Positions 34,300 through 44,484 of a stretch of DNA of 64,000 nucleotides are shown here, piece after piece. Position numbers and translations under genes: made by a program. The stretch is taken from the NCBI GenBank assembly GCA_028583685.1, contig JAMXIF010001194.1, forward strand, positions 7,162,488 through 7,226,487. Reading direction: 5' to 3'. How positions within the stretch are numbered: position 1 is the first letter of the stretch; every line of letters starts with the position of its first letter. This stretch comes from Petaurus breviceps papuanus. Lineage: Eukaryota > Chordata > Mammalia > Diprotodontia > Petauridae. The notes under the pieces were generated by a model. The model saw only the letters and a program-made list of their open reading frames with translations, had not been told where the DNA came from and ran no database searches.

Positions 34300-34870
34300 T
34301 TTGCTCTCTCTCTCTCTGCCTCCAGTCTCTCCTATCTCTAATCTATCTTTCATATAACTGCCAAAATCTTCCTAATGAATAGGCCTGACCATGCCACTTC
34401 CTTGCTCAAAAGTATTGGAAGATTCTCCATTCTGTATTGAATAAAATCCAAAGTCCCTAGCCTAGCATTTGAGGCCCTCCAAAACATGGCTCCAATCTAC
34501 CTTCCTAACCTTAAACTTTTAATTCATACAATTAGACTCCAGGCAAATTACTAACTGTTCCCCAAACATATCTTCTGTATGCTCCATTATCATGTCATTC
34601 TGCTCTCTATGCTTGAAATGCCCTTCTGCTCTAGCCTTTCCCTCACCCTCATTGGAATTCCTAAGTATCTTTCAAGGCCCAGCTCACAGTACTCCATGAA
34701 CTAACTCTTTACTTATTTGCCATTACCAGTAGGGATTCCTCCTGATTTTGAACTCTCATAGCATTTTCATAAATCTCTTCTGCATTTAGCAATCATATGT
34801 TGCATTATATTTGTGTGTAAACATGTATTATCCCACTTTGATTAACTTGATATTCTAAATATAAGATCCC
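34300..34870 (+). mobile_element. L2 LINE 3' region
   Basis: Well-preserved sense relic: CTGACCATGCCACTTCCTTG, CCCTAGCCTAGCATTTGAGG, CCCTCCAAAACATGGCTCCA, AATGCCCTTCTGCTCTAGCC, TCAAGGCCCAGCTCACAGTA. In L2 this covers the end of ORF2 and the start of the 3' UTR. The terminal 'gcctggcacatagtaggtgc' part is missing. Confidence 0.88.
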
Positions 34871-35338
34871 AGCCAAATGATAGTTCATAGGTTCTCCTTA
34901 GAAAGACAAATAGAGGAATTGGTAGAGTTCCTTTTACTTTACATCCAAAGACAGTGAAAAAAAGTCAAGATGGAACTTTTGGTCATCTTGGATTACCAAT
35001 GCTCATGGTGAGTGTTTGCACAAAGGCATCATTTTGATAATGAATACAATTTACATCAATGTCTGTTGCAAAGGATGAGAAAGTAGAGAAATTCAATGAA
35101 GAACTCTTAGAAAGTCCTCCGAATTAAATTTACATCTTCTTAGAAGGCTTAAGGGGAAATAGGGAATATAAAGAAAAAAAAAGGTGCTGGAGAATATGGT
35201 CCAGGAGTTATAGCCCTGCCCTGAGGTTAACTGTCCAGATTGGCAAAACCCAGGCTAACATTCCATGCAGGGGCATAGTCATCAGCCTGGCTCACTCTCT
35301 GGATTTTTCTGTCTCCTTACCAGTAGCTCTGGACTCAG
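34871..35338. other. Unassigned stretch
   Basis: No repeat or exon recognised. Confidence 0.4.
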
Positions 35339-35339
35339 G

Positions 35340-35515
35340 TGTTGTTTTTTGTCCTTCATTCTCAAAGAAGACCATGACATCAGGGAAGTGACACCATGAC
35401 TTGCAAGTGAATTGGATTTAAGTGAGAGAGGGCTGTGCAAATTCACCAGCATCTCTTTCCCCCCTGGAGCCATCAGGGTCCACTGGCAAGACATAGATCA
35501 GGACAACTGGAGATT
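35340..35515 (+). mobile_element. Unclassified marsupial SINE-like repeat
   Basis: TTGTCCTTCATTCTCAAAGA, AGACCATGACATCAGGGAAG, GAATTGGATTTAAGTGAGAG and GACATAGATCAGGACAACTG. The same unit occurs in part at 40800 and inverted at 42895-43135, so it is a dispersed repeat. I suspect an RTE-mobilised SINE but cannot prove it. Confidence 0.72.
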
Positions 35516-35549
35516 GCCCCCCTCCCCAGGTATCCTCCCTCCTATCCCT

Positions 35550-35692
35550 CTTTCCATCTTCTTTTTTGTATGTTTTCTTCACCTGTTAGAGTATAAATTC
35601 TCTGAAGGTAGAAAATGTCTTATTTGCTTATATTTTCATGGCAAACTCTTAGCACAGCACCTGGCACATAGTAAGCAGCTTAATATCTGATT
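35550..35692 (+). mobile_element. L2 3' end
   Basis: TAGAGTATAAATTCTCTGAA, GGTAGAAAATGTCTTATTTG and AGCACAGCACCTGGCACATA form the L2 3' terminus in sense orientation. Confidence 0.82.
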
Positions 35693-36045
35693 CATCTCTC
35701 TATCCAGAAATAATAGAATTCAGAGGCCTCTAGACTACCCAGAAGCCTCACACATGCTATAAAAAAAATGGGAAGGTGCTGGATGTAAGTAGCACTGAAT
35801 CAGTTAAGAAGGAAATGAGATTGAGTATATCTGGATAGGAGATGACTCATAACTGAAGTGGAAGCCATTCCCAAACCATGTGTCTGTGTACAGTCAGAAT
35901 AGAGAAAGTTCAAGATGAATACAATTAGGTATAAAAAATAAACAAATAAAATGAAGAAAAGCTATGATGTGCAATCAAGATTTTCCCAATCTGAACCTTT
36001 AAACAAGTGACTGACAGCAAAAAATAGATTAAGGAGCAGACATTA
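35693..36045. other. Unassigned stretch
   Basis: No repeat recognised with confidence. It may hold the decayed 5' part of the RTE element that follows. Confidence 0.35.
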
Positions 36046-36049
36046 ACAT

Positions 36050-37640
36050 AGATTATACTACTTTGCTAAAGAAATTTAAGTATTTTTAATCAGTTGTCAC
36101 AGAGAAGAAACCAAAAGAATTTTAAAACCACCTCAGCTAACAAACACTCGATCTTGCTAAGTCAAGAGACTTAGCAGGCAATGGTAACTCCCATTTGAAA
36201 TAGAAACTGATTAAAAATTATTTCAGAAAAGAATGGCAGACAATTGCCAACAGCATTGCTTCACAAACCAGAAAGGAGCTGGGGCGGGGGGTACGACATT
36301 AAAAAGAAAACTGAGCTAAAAATGCTAAGTAAACAAAGTTATGCTGAAAGTATTTTAAAAGGCAACTGGAAGTTTGAAAAAAATCCAGATTGCTTTTTTA
36401 GAAAAATGTAAAATCTGTGAAAAATGTCCTAGCAAGACCTTCAATGGTGGTGGAACCACCAGAGCAGAACTCTAACATGACAGTCCCAGACATGTTGCAT
36501 TAGGAAGTAAAAATGCCCCTGATGAAAACAGAGATGAGAAAAGCAGCTGGATCAGACCAAGAATAGACAGAAGGATCCAAATTGAATTTGCCACAGTTTT
36601 GAAGGTACTGTGGGCTTGATTCCCCAGGTATGTGAAAGAGGTAAAGGTACTAAAGGAGAGAACAGAGAATCTCAGACCCTATCATTGCCAAGTCAAAGTT
36701 ACCCATAGAATCGAAATCACTGCCAACCCTCATGCCTACTTTGTTATCTCTACAATTTTTTTTTTTGGAAAATAATCTACATACTATCCTATTGAAAAAT
36801 GAGGGGTGGATTTCTGCAAATAATACATCAGATCACATCTTTATAGTCATGTTTATTTTGAGACAGAGGGAATACAAGATCCCACTGTCCTTATTATTGT
36901 ATTTGTTGACTACAGAAAAGCATTTGATCCAGTGGAGAAAAATAATACTTCAAAGACTCCTCTCCAACAAAGTATCCCCTTATCATATATAAAAATCATG
37001 CAATCTAACCTCAAAGACATAATAACAGAGATAGCTTGTTCAATGAATCTCTGATTATTATTTAATATCAAATGTGTCATAAAACAGGAAAACCAATCCT
37101 TATAAAAGGCGTTTTACTATCGTGGAAAGTATCTATAATAGACTGTATGCCAAAGAGGGAGTCCTTATAGATGCTACTGTTTGTGAATGAGATTGTATGG
37201 TTATATCAAACCCTGGAACATTGTAGAACTTCTTAAATGAGATCCATAATATATGGATTATATAAGAGTTAGGTCTTACTAGTAAAACAAGAAAAACCAA
37301 GTGTACAAAGGATACCTATTGCTGAGATTATGGTGTTCAATTGGATAGATAACATATGTAGCTTATTTATCAATACATACACCTTGACCAATGAACTGCA
37401 AAACTGAAGAGGAAGAGATCAGTTTATCAGTCTGGATGGCCTTTGGGAAACAATAAGGTTCTTTTAATGATCCCAAGTTTTTCCCTACAACAACTCGTTT
37501 TTAAAAAAACATAAACATTCTTTCAGTGATATGTAGAGTTGCAAGTCAAAGAATACTATAGTCAATGAAGAATATTTTTAAATATTGAGCATCACCCAAA
37601 GGACAGTATTGAAGTACATGGTGGCCAGATGTGGAATCAG
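36050..37640 (+). mobile_element. RTE LINE, ORF2 relic (reverse transcriptase to C-terminus)
   Basis: Translations in several frames give RTE ORF2 blocks in the correct order: a KMKTGKAAGPDQ-like segment near 36510, the fingers/palm block REYKIPLSLL...KAFDPVEKN near 36862-36945, YHIYKNHAI-like sequence after it, and a C-terminal AFGK...GSFNDPKFFPTT block near 37440-37490. The canonical polymerase ADD box is not visible in the expected place, and the element contains many frameshifts and stops, so it is long dead. The 86-codon frame at 36732-36992 is part of it, not a gene. Full RTE elements are about 3-4 kb; the endonuclease half is lost or unrecognisable. Confidence 0.75.
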
Positions 37641-38559
37641 AAACCACCACCCCTGTACTGACACTATTCTCAGTCATCTCAAGCCCTGAAGAATGGGGGT
37701 ACTAATGAATTGGTTCCCTCTCCCCAACCTATGGCTGGCAAACTCCCAGACTCTGGTCACTTTAACTCTGCAATTCATATTTACCATTTGCTGAAGTGAA
37801 AATCCCTTCCCCTTTCCCCCTCTCTTGGTGTTCTCTTCCTTATCCTCCTTAGCCCTCCCCCTCTGCAATCTATATTCTCTTCTGCTTTCCCACACCATTG
37901 TTCCATCTGAAACACCTGCACTTTCGTTAACAAAATCCCTTTCATCCTAGGTTTCTTCAGCTCACACTCTTTCTGTCTTCAGGAACTAATGGAAACCTGG
38001 CTCCTGCCAAAAGATATGACATCTTTGGCCAGCCTCTTCAGGACTGTGTGTTCCTTCTTTCATGTTCCACCTGGAAGTACTAGATAAGGAACAGGTGTAC
38101 TCCTTTTCACCTGCCTCTTCAAGACCTTCCCTCTGCCCTGACTTCTCAACCACCTCTTCTCCTTTGAGGTCATGCCGCAGTCATCTACTAGTCTCCAGGT
38201 CATTGTCTCTTTTCTCAAGGAAAGATCCACAAGCGTTTGGCTCACAGATCTTCCTCTCCAATCAGTCCTGTGCCCAGGCGTCAAATTGATATTCCTAATA
38301 GCTGTGTCTGACAATATCACCCTCCCCTATTCAAAAATCTTCTTTGGTGCCTTATAGCCTCTAGGATAACATATAAATTCTTTAGTCTAGAATTTAAAGT
38401 CCTCATAATCGAGGTTGCACCTACTTTTCTAGATATATTTTATATTATTCTCCTTCACCTACTCTACATTTCCAAACTCGTCTGTTACCTGTGTCTTGAA
38501 CTTGATTTTCTTTTTACTGTCTGTATGGGGAGAATAACAGGGGAAGGAAACAAAAGGCA

Positions 38560-38712
38560 CCTACTATGTGCAAAGCACTGTGCTAAGCACTTAATGTAGT
38601 GCTTTACAAATCTTTTCTCATTTGATCCTCACAATGACCCTATTTTAGAGTCAAGGAAACTGAGGCAGAGAGGGGTTAAGTGACTTGCTCAGAATCACCA
38701 AGCTAGTAAGGT
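38560..38712 (-). mobile_element. MIR CORE-SINE inside L2
   Basis: Antisense: CACCTACTATGTGCAAAGCA-type tail, CTCATTTGATCCTCACAATG, GAAACTGAGGCAGAGAGGGG, CAGAATCACCAAGCTAGTAA. The tRNA-like head is absent. Confidence 0.85.
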
Positions 38713-38856
38713 ATGTCTTTGCTCAGGCTGTCCTTCATATCTGGAATGCATTTTTACCTTCACCTCTTAGAATTCCTAGCTCTTTCAAGGCTCAGTTCAG
38801 GTAGAACCAGATATTTAAATTCTTTCCTGATCCCTCTTGTTAGTCTGGCGTAAGAT

Positions 38857-38942
38857 CATAAGGTAATAGATTCAGAGCTGGAAGGGATCTTAGGGGTCAT
38901 CAGATCCAATACCTTCATTTTACAGATGAGGAAACTGAGGCA
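38857..38942 (-). mobile_element. MIR3-like SINE fragment inside L2
   Basis: TTCAGAGCTGGAAGGGATCT, TAGGGGTCATCAGATCC and CATTTTACAGATGAGGAAAC, then an abrupt stop. Antisense, head missing. Confidence 0.85.
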
Positions 38943-39129
38943 TTGGTTCATTCTAGCTTCCTCCACTATTCTTTATTTTCAAAATATCTTGTATTTATTT
39001 ACGTTTGTACATTTTTATCCTCATTCCCTTTCTTTTCCCTCTCTCCCCAGTGCCAGCTCTGTGATGGAATAAACTTTTTCATTCTTTTTCTTTGTATTCC
39101 CAACACCTAACAGTGTGCCTAGAACATTT

Positions 39130-39352
39130 TTCCCTAATCAGATTGTGATTTTTCTGCTATAAGGAATTCTTAGTAAGAAACTACCTCATTACAACTGCTC
39201 TGCAATTTTTGGTCTTAGACATTTATGTGGGGGCACTAAGATGGTAAGTAGCTTGCCCCAGGTCATATAGCCAGTACTATCAGAAGCAGGACTTGAACTC
39301 AGTTCTTCCTAACTGTGACCAGTTCTCTAGTCACTGCTCCAAGCTTCTTCTC
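39130..39352 (-). mobile_element. CORE-SINE, 'accaatgca'-tail variant
   Basis: Antisense degenerate copy: AAGAAACTACCTCATTACAA, CTGCTCTGCAATTTTTGGTC, GTAGCTTGCCCCAGGTCATA, GCAGGACTTGAACTCAGTTC. Confidence 0.68.
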
Positions 39353-39364
39353 CACCTACCACTT

Positions 39365-39616
39365 TTGTTGTTCAGTTGTTTAATTTGTGTTTGACTCTTC
39401 ATGACCCCATTTTGGGTTTTCTTGGCAAAGATACTAGAGCGGTTTGTCATTTACTTCTCCAGATCATTTTACAGATGAAGAAACTGAGACAAACAAGGTT
39501 AAGTGACTTGCCCAGGGTCACACAGCTGCTAAATGTCTGAGGCTAAATTGAAACTCAGGAAGATGAGTCTTCCTGACTCCAGATCTGGTACTCCATCTTC
39601 TGCACCACCTAGCTGC
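39365..39616 (-). mobile_element. MAR1 CORE-SINE, near full length
   Basis: Antisense from TTGTTGTTCAGTTGTTTAAT through TCTTCATGACCCCATTTTGG, TCTTGGCAAAGATACTAGAG, GGTCACACAGCTGCTAAATG to head TGCACCACCTAGCTGC. Confidence 0.93.
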
Positions 39617-39799
39617 ATTTAGTAGTCACTTAATACTGAAATTAATTGAATTCACATATTTGATGTTCTAGTTTGTTTTTCCAAACTTGACTACCAGATA
39701 TTCTGATGTTGGAGATCCGTGATCCCACCTCCTAGATGGAGGTACAAGCTGTGCTCAGTACTTGTAAGAATGCAATCTGTTCTAGCCTCTGCCTTACTG

Positions 39800-40085
39800 A
39801 GCCATTATCTTTACTAAAGATTCAGTTCATCTGTCAGCTCCTGCCTTCAAAAGTGTTCTCTGTCCCTCAAATGTCAATAGAAAACACTTTGGGTCTCTCC
39901 TTTGCTTCTATCAATTCCCCACCTCACACCATACTTTCCAACAATCATGTCAGATTCTTCCCCGGTAGAGTATAAGTCTCCTGAGGACAGGCATTGTTTT
40001 GTTTTGGTCTTCTTAAACCCGGACACTAATGCTGCACCTGGCATATGGTAGGCACTCAATAACCCTGATCGAGTAGAACTGAACC
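39800..40085 (+). mobile_element. L2 LINE 3' end
   Basis: Sense: AAGATTCAGTTCATCTGTCA, GTCTCCTGAGGACAGGCATT, CTGCACCTGGCATATGGTAG, GCACTCAATAACC. Confidence 0.8.
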
Positions 40086-40655
40086 CTAAAGTTCTTGGCA
40101 TAGGTGGGGACAGACTCTAGAACTCCACAATATTCCATGAAGAAGATAATGACCAAGCATGTGCACTTCATAGTCTTTTAAAATAACAAAACAAAACAAA
40201 AACAAACCTGTTTTCCAACCTCTAATCAACGGTGAGGAAAGGATATGGTAAGGCCATTACCATGTTAAAATGGTAAATTAATGATAATGGCAATTTTCAG
40301 AAATACTATTAAGACCAAGAAGAAAAATGAAACTGTCTCCACATGGAGCTAGTGAGGCAACTGAATAAATGCAGGGATGAAGCAGCAGGAATTTATTGGG
40401 TCAGTATTCATATTTTCTGCAACCTTTGGGCAATGAGCAAATTCATTTTTTTTTCTTTAGATTTCCTCCTGTGCCACGGGCCACTGTACAGGGGAAGATG
40501 AGGTGCAGGGCTGCAATTCAAACAGGCCATCAATCTAGCAGAGTGGACTGCAAAGCATTCAGCTCTAGTGTCAGGCCCCCTGGCCTTGTCATGGGAGTAG
40601 GGACTTGGGTTGAATGGGGATATCTCTGAGAGTGAGGGTGTAGAGAGATAGAGGA
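40086..40655. other. Unassigned stretch
   Basis: Contains a (CAAAA)n tract at about 40181-40207. Otherwise nothing recognised. Confidence 0.4.
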
Positions 40656-40657
40656 TG

Positions 40658-40752
40658 GCAGGCAGTCGACAAGTGTTTATTCCACATTTGCTATATGCTG
40701 GGCATTGTGCTAAGCCTTATAGAGACAAAGAAAAGCAAAAGAATGGGTGTTA
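40658..40752 (-). mobile_element. L2-like 3'-end fragment
   Basis: CGACAAGTGTTTATTCCACA, TATATGCTGGGCATTGTGCT, AGAGACAAAGAAAAGCAAAA. Antisense. Confidence 0.7.
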
Positions 40753-40797
40753 GGCCTTAAAGTCTTCAACTATACCCAAGACCCGCCTAGCGGGCTG

Positions 40798-40850
40798 TTA
40801 TTGTTATTATTGTTGTTCATCCTTTGTCCTCAAAGAGGATCAATGACATC
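40798..40850 (+). mobile_element. Fragment of the unclassified SINE-like repeat
   Basis: TTATTGTTGTTCATCCTTTG followed by TCCTCAAAGAGGATCAATGA and CATCACC. Same unit as at 35340. Confidence 0.65.
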
Positions 40851-40889
40851 ACCAGCTAAGAAGAAGAAGCCTTAGTCTTTCAGAGCAAA

Positions 40890-41070
40890 AAGGGAGCTTG
40901 CAAGCCATCTGGACTAATGACACTTTAACTGTAATCCTCACTATGTAATGGTCAATGAAGGGTCATCCATCCTCCAAGTGGAGACTGTCAAGTGAAGGTG
41001 AACTCACTACCTGTTGAGTCAACTCATTTCATTTTTGTACAATTTTAAGTGTGAGAATTTTTTATTTTGC
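40890..41070 (-). mobile_element. L3/CR1-type 3' fragment
   Basis: GGTGAACTCACTACCTGTTG, AGTCAACTCATTTCATTTTT: the reverse of the CR1-type 'gaatgggctgcctcaggaggtagtgagttcc' block seen at 20.3 and 42.5 kb. Confidence 0.62.
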
Positions 41071-41079
41071 TAACTTCTG

Positions 41080-41125
41080 GAATTCAATAGTAGGTGCCTA
41101 AGAAATGCTTGTTGATTGGTTTGTT
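41080..41125 (+). mobile_element. L2 3' tip
   Basis: ATAGTAGGTGCCTAAGAAAT followed by GCTTGTTGATTGG. Confidence 0.65.
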
Positions 41126-41450
41126 CTTCTGTGAGCCTGTCAAAATGCATATTCCCTCCATCAGTACAGATTGCAACCCATCCATTCCTTCTATTCCAGT
41201 GTGATTCTTATCTCTGATCTCCCATAAATTCTCTATAAAGGATTTACCCAACATGCTGGAGGCCTTGCTCAAGGTCTTTTTATATTTCATGATTACCAGT
41301 TCATCACTTGGGCTATTTATTCATCAATCACCCCTCACTCTTCTTACAAGTCCTTTTTGATCATACATTTCTTCAGTGATGTGATTTCTTGCACACAGAT
41401 CATTATGATATAGACCTGAAATTTGTTTCTCTCACCTCCCTGGGGGGCCA
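41126..41450. other. Unassigned, possibly repeat-derived
   Basis: TTCCCTCCATCAGTACAGAT recalls the tail of the 'accaatgca' SINE variant, but the rest is not recognised. Confidence 0.35.
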
Positions 41451-41454
41451 ATAG

Positions 41455-41520
41455 AAGTAAGGAAGGAAAGGAAGAAGTGAGAAAAGGAAAGAGGGAAAAA
41501 GGATGGAAGGAAGCATTTTA
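41455..41520. repeat. GA-rich low-complexity tract
   Basis: Purine-only GGAAGGAAAGGAAG-type sequence. Confidence 0.85.
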
Positions 41521-41649
41521 TTCAACTCTAGAAAATATTCTGAGGAAAATCTGAAAAAAAAACTGCACACACAATTACATTGGCTGCTATAATAAAAGCA
41601 TACCTTTATTATTAGAGAAAGGGCTAGGAGAGAAGAAGGGAAGGGGAAA

Positions 41650-41903
41650 GAAACAAACATTTCTAAAGTACTTTATTATGCACCAGGAATTGTGCTAATG
41701 AGATATATTACCTAATTTGATCCTTACTATAACCGTGGGAAATAGGTGCTATTTTTATCCACATTTTATAGTTGTAGAAACTGAGGCAGCATTTAAGTGA
41801 ATTGCCCAGGTTTACACAGCTAGTAAATGTCTGAGGTCAGATTTGAACTCAGATCTTCTGGAGCCCAAGCCCAGTACTCTATCGATTATGCCCCCTAGCT
41901 CCT
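41650..41903 (-). mobile_element. MIR-type CORE-SINE, near full length
   Basis: Antisense with L2-type tail (AAGTACTTTATTATGCACCA), GTTGTAGAAACTGAGGCAGC, CAGGTTTACACAGCTAGTAA, AGATTTGAACTCAGATCTTC and head TATGCCCCCTAGCTCC. Confidence 0.88.
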
Positions 41904-41924
41904 AAGCAAAACATGATGAATCCC

Positions 41925-42060
41925 TCTTCCACATGTCAGCCTTTCAGACTTTTAAAGACCACAGTCATGTTCCCCAAACTTTTTTTTCTTTTCCAGGTTA
42001 AACATCACTTTCCCTCAGCTGATCCAAATTCAAAGGATGTCAAAGACTTGTATCTATTTG
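41925..42060 (-). mobile_element. L3/CR1-type fragment
   Basis: CCACATGTCAGCCTTTCAGA, CAGTCATGTTCCCCAAACTT, TTTCCAGGTTAAACATCACT: antisense of the block at 19.83-19.92 kb. Confidence 0.72.
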
Positions 42061-42114
42061 ATGGCAAATTTCTGTTTTTATGACTCTTTTATGGGACCTC
42101 TCTTTGAATTAATC

Positions 42115-42262
42115 ACTCTGTCCCTCATGGTATAGTTTTTTGTGCATGTCTTTCCCTCCCTTAAGAGAAGGGCATGTGCCATTTCTCTGTTTCTGTATAT
42201 ACAGACATTTGCTCAGTACTCATAGCAGGTGCATAATAAATGTTTGTTGACATTGAATTAAA
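42115..42262 (+). mobile_element. L2 3' end
   Basis: TCCCTTAAGAGAAGGGCATG, CTCATAGCAGGTGCATAATA, AATGTTTGTTGACATTGAAT. Confidence 0.75.
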
Positions 42263-42369
42263 TGGAAGATAGTCAACTCTTATCTGGTATATGATTTATA
42301 ATACAGGATCTAAAGGTGCATGTAGGAAAGATGATATGGAAACATAAAAGAATATTGTTGTGCCACCTT

Positions 42370-42640
42370 TTTTTGAAAGAGGGAAGAAACTGGACCAATG
42401 GGCAGTAATCATAGGGAGGCAGATTTTGCCTCACCACGATAGAGAATTTCCTAACAATTAGATCTGTCCATGGATAGAATGAACTACCTTAGTAAGTGGT
42501 GAGCTCCCTATGACCAGAGGTGTTCAAAAAAGACCAAATGATAGCTTATTGGAGATGTTGTAGAGGGATTTCAGGTTTGAGGAAATGAACTGGATTGCTG
42601 TGGAGATCCCTCCAAACCCTGAGATGCTATGGAATGAAAT
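42370..42640 (+). mobile_element. L3/CR1-type LINE 3' end
   Basis: Sense: CCTAACAATTAGATCTGTCC, GAATGAACTACCTTAGTAAG, TGGTGAGCTCCCTATGACCA, then a tail TTGCTGTGGAGATCCCTCCA. Same family as 19.4-20.4 kb. Confidence 0.78.
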
Positions 42641-42692
42641 GGAAGAGCATTTATTAGGTGCTTACTGAATGCTCAGAGCTGCTCATTCTCCT
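42640..42692 (-). mobile_element. L2-like 3'-end fragment
   Basis: AAGAGCATTTATTAGGTGCT, TACTGAATGCTCAGAGCTGC. Confidence 0.55.
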
Positions 42693-42894
42693 TTGGCATC
42701 CACCTAATTCACCCAGTTCTCACCTGTGGCTCCAAGAAGCTGTGGCATGCACAGTGATTGCACTGCAATAAACCATCTCAGCAGAGGGGCTAAACTGAGT
42801 TGAGGGTAACTGAAAGTCCTCAGACCTGTTGTTGAGTTAGGTGGACACCTGCCCCCAGCATGTGAAGATTTTCCTGGGCAGAATAGGCAGAGGA

Positions 42895-43135
42895 GAACAA
42901 CGTATTCCAATGGCCATCAAGGCAGCTGAAACAGGTGCTGGGGACATCAGACTCCGAGGTCATCCCCTGTGTTCTGTGCCAATGCCAGTCATCCTGACTC
43001 TTGTCTTGCCACCAAACTTTTGGGATTCAGGAATAGAGAGTGAGGCTGATGACTTTGTGCAATTCTGCCTCACTTAAATCCAATTCATATGCAAGTCAAT
43101 GTATCACCCCAGATGTCATTCGTCCTCTTAAGAAA
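42895..43135 (-). mobile_element. Unclassified marsupial SINE-like repeat, longer copy
   Basis: Antisense of the 35340 repeat: GAGAGTGAGGCTGATGACTT, CTGCCTCACTTAAATCCAAT, CAAGTCAATGTATCACCCCA, GATGTCATTCGTCCTCTTAA. The 78-codon frame at 42841-43077 lies within it and is not a gene. Confidence 0.75.
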
Positions 43136-43225
43136 TGCAGGGAAAAAAAATCAACAACAAAGAGCCAAGCAGTCATTCACTCAGTCAGTAAGCATTAATA
43201 AGTGCTTGGTACTGTGTGCTTGATT

Positions 43226-43318
43226 CTAGGATAATAAATAATAAAGAAAAATAAATAATAAATATAAAATTAAAATATAATATAAAATTCACATAATAAA
43301 ATAAATAATAAAGAAATG
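43226..43318. repeat. (AATAAAATAA)n A/T-rich tract
   Basis: About 90 bases of AATAAATAATAAAG-type low-complexity sequence inside the L2 relic. Confidence 0.85.
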
Positions 43319-43446
43319 CAGAAACATCCTTCCCTCAAGTATCTCACCTTCTAATATGGGAGACAATATGTTAATATATACATATGAGATATAGACAGAG
43401 TGGGTAGAAGGTCATCAGAAAAGGGCACATATGAGAATATGAGGGG

Positions 43447-43594
43447 CAGGGGGTGCTAGGTGGTGCAGTAGATAGAGCAGTGGCCGTGAAGTCAGGAGGA
43501 CCTGACAAATCCAGTCTCAGATAGCTGGTCAGACGCCTACTAGCTGTGTCCCTGGGCAAATCACTTAACCCCAATTGCCTCCCCTACCAAAAAA
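43447..43594 (+). mobile_element. Poly(A)-tailed tRNA-type SINE (WSINE1-like)
   Basis: Sense: GGGTGCTAGGTGGTGCAGTA, GAAGTCAGGAGGACCTGACA, CCTGGGCAAATCACTTAACC, CCAATTGCCTCCCC and an A tail. The direct repeat AGAATATGA at 43434-43442 and 43596-43604 is a clean target-site duplication. Confidence 0.92.
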
Positions 43595-43976
43595 AAGAAT
43601 ATGAAGGCCACTGAAAAAAATCTTCCCAGAGAAGTTGAGCTGGGTCTTGAAAGAAGCCAAGGAAGTTAAAAGGCAGAGGACGTAAGGGGTTAGCCAGCCA
43701 TGCACACAAGCAGTGCATAGTCCTGGAGCTGGGAGGATTATGATGTTTGAGAAACAGCAAGTAGCCCAGCAGCTAGACTGCAGAGTCCATGAACTGGGTA
43801 AAGTTGAGTATTACTGGAAAGGCAGGAAGCAGTCAATAGTCAAGGATATCTGAACCTTTAGATGCCAGGGAACCACTGAAATTTAAGTGCTTAGGAGATA
43901 AATAGAAAAGGAAGATAACCCCTACTCTCAAAGTGTTCACATTCTAATCAAGGGATACTATACATATATTGGGGAC

Positions 43977-44213
43977 GGCTGGTATGGTGGTATGTGGATA
44001 GAATAATAGCCCTAAAGTCAGAAAGACCTTTCATGAGTTTAAATATGGCCTCAGACTCCTTGAGCAAGTCACTTAACCCTGTTTGCCTCAGTTTCCTCAT
44101 CTGTAAAATGAATTGGAGAAGGAAATGGCAACTCATTCCTGTATCCTTAGCAAGAAAATCCCAGATGAGGTCACCAAGAGTTGTACATGACTGAAACAAC
44201 TGAACGACATCAC
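43977..44213 (+). mobile_element. MAR1 CORE-SINE
   Basis: Sense: GGTATGGTGGTATGTGGATA, GTTTGCCTCAGTTTCCTCAT, GAGAAGGAAATGGCAACTCA, GAGGTCACCAAGAGTTGTAC, ending ACTGAAACAACTGAACGACA. A TG microsatellite begins directly at its 3' end. Confidence 0.92.

Positions 44214-44246
<33 letters not shown>
44213..44246. repeat. (TG)n microsatellite
   Basis: About 16 TG units with one TA interruption, attached to the 3' end of the MAR1. Confidence 0.95.
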
Positions 44247-44484
44247 AGAGGATTCAGGTACAAAGGCAGATGGAAAAGCCCAGTTGTCCTTAGTGCATAG
44301 TATTAGGGTAGATGACAAACCCAGGAGTAACTTAGAGCACAGCAGCAGGTCATATGGCAACATTCAGGGGTCTTGAAGGCATTATAGCAGTGTGGCTGAT
44401 AAGGCCCATTAAAAACATAGGTAGCAATGGAAGCACAGATGTTGACACCAGTGGTCTACCATATTATGATTCCATAAGATATCG

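Larger units (their letters stand above)
37645..39125 (+). mobile_element. L2 LINE relic with endonuclease remnant, two SINEs inside
   Basis: The 5' part encodes an L2-type endonuclease start: the sequence at about 37984 reads ELMETWLLPKDMTS, matching 'LTETWLSPEDTAS'. The reverse-transcriptase body is deleted. From about 38260 the ORF2 end and 3' UTR follow (ATCACCCTCCCCTATTCAAA, GCTCAGGCTGTCCTTCATAT, CTCTTTCAAGGCTCAGTTCA, CCCAACACCTAACAGTGTGC). Antisense SINEs interrupt it at 38560-38712 and 38857-38942. Several 60-86 codon frames here are remnants or shadows. Confidence 0.75.
43165..43970 (-). mobile_element. L2-like LINE relic, interrupted by a SINE and A/T-rich tract
   Basis: Antisense: CAGTAAGCATTAATAAGTGC, TATCTCACCTTCTAATATGG, then after the SINE AGCTGGGTCTTGAAAGAAGC, CAAGGAAGTTAAAAGGCAGA, GTTTGAGAAACAGCAAGTAG and CTCAAAGTGTTCACATTCTA. 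The pattern matches the antisense 3' UTR and ORF2 end of L2-type LINEs. Confidence 0.6.

Noticed and set aside
38060-38357. Overlapping frames of 61-86 codons on both strands
   Set aside because: They fall in the L2 relic; at most they are remnants of L2 ORF2.
42841-43077. 78-codon frame considered as an exon
   Set aside because: Largely inside a dispersed SINE-like repeat found elsewhere in the window.
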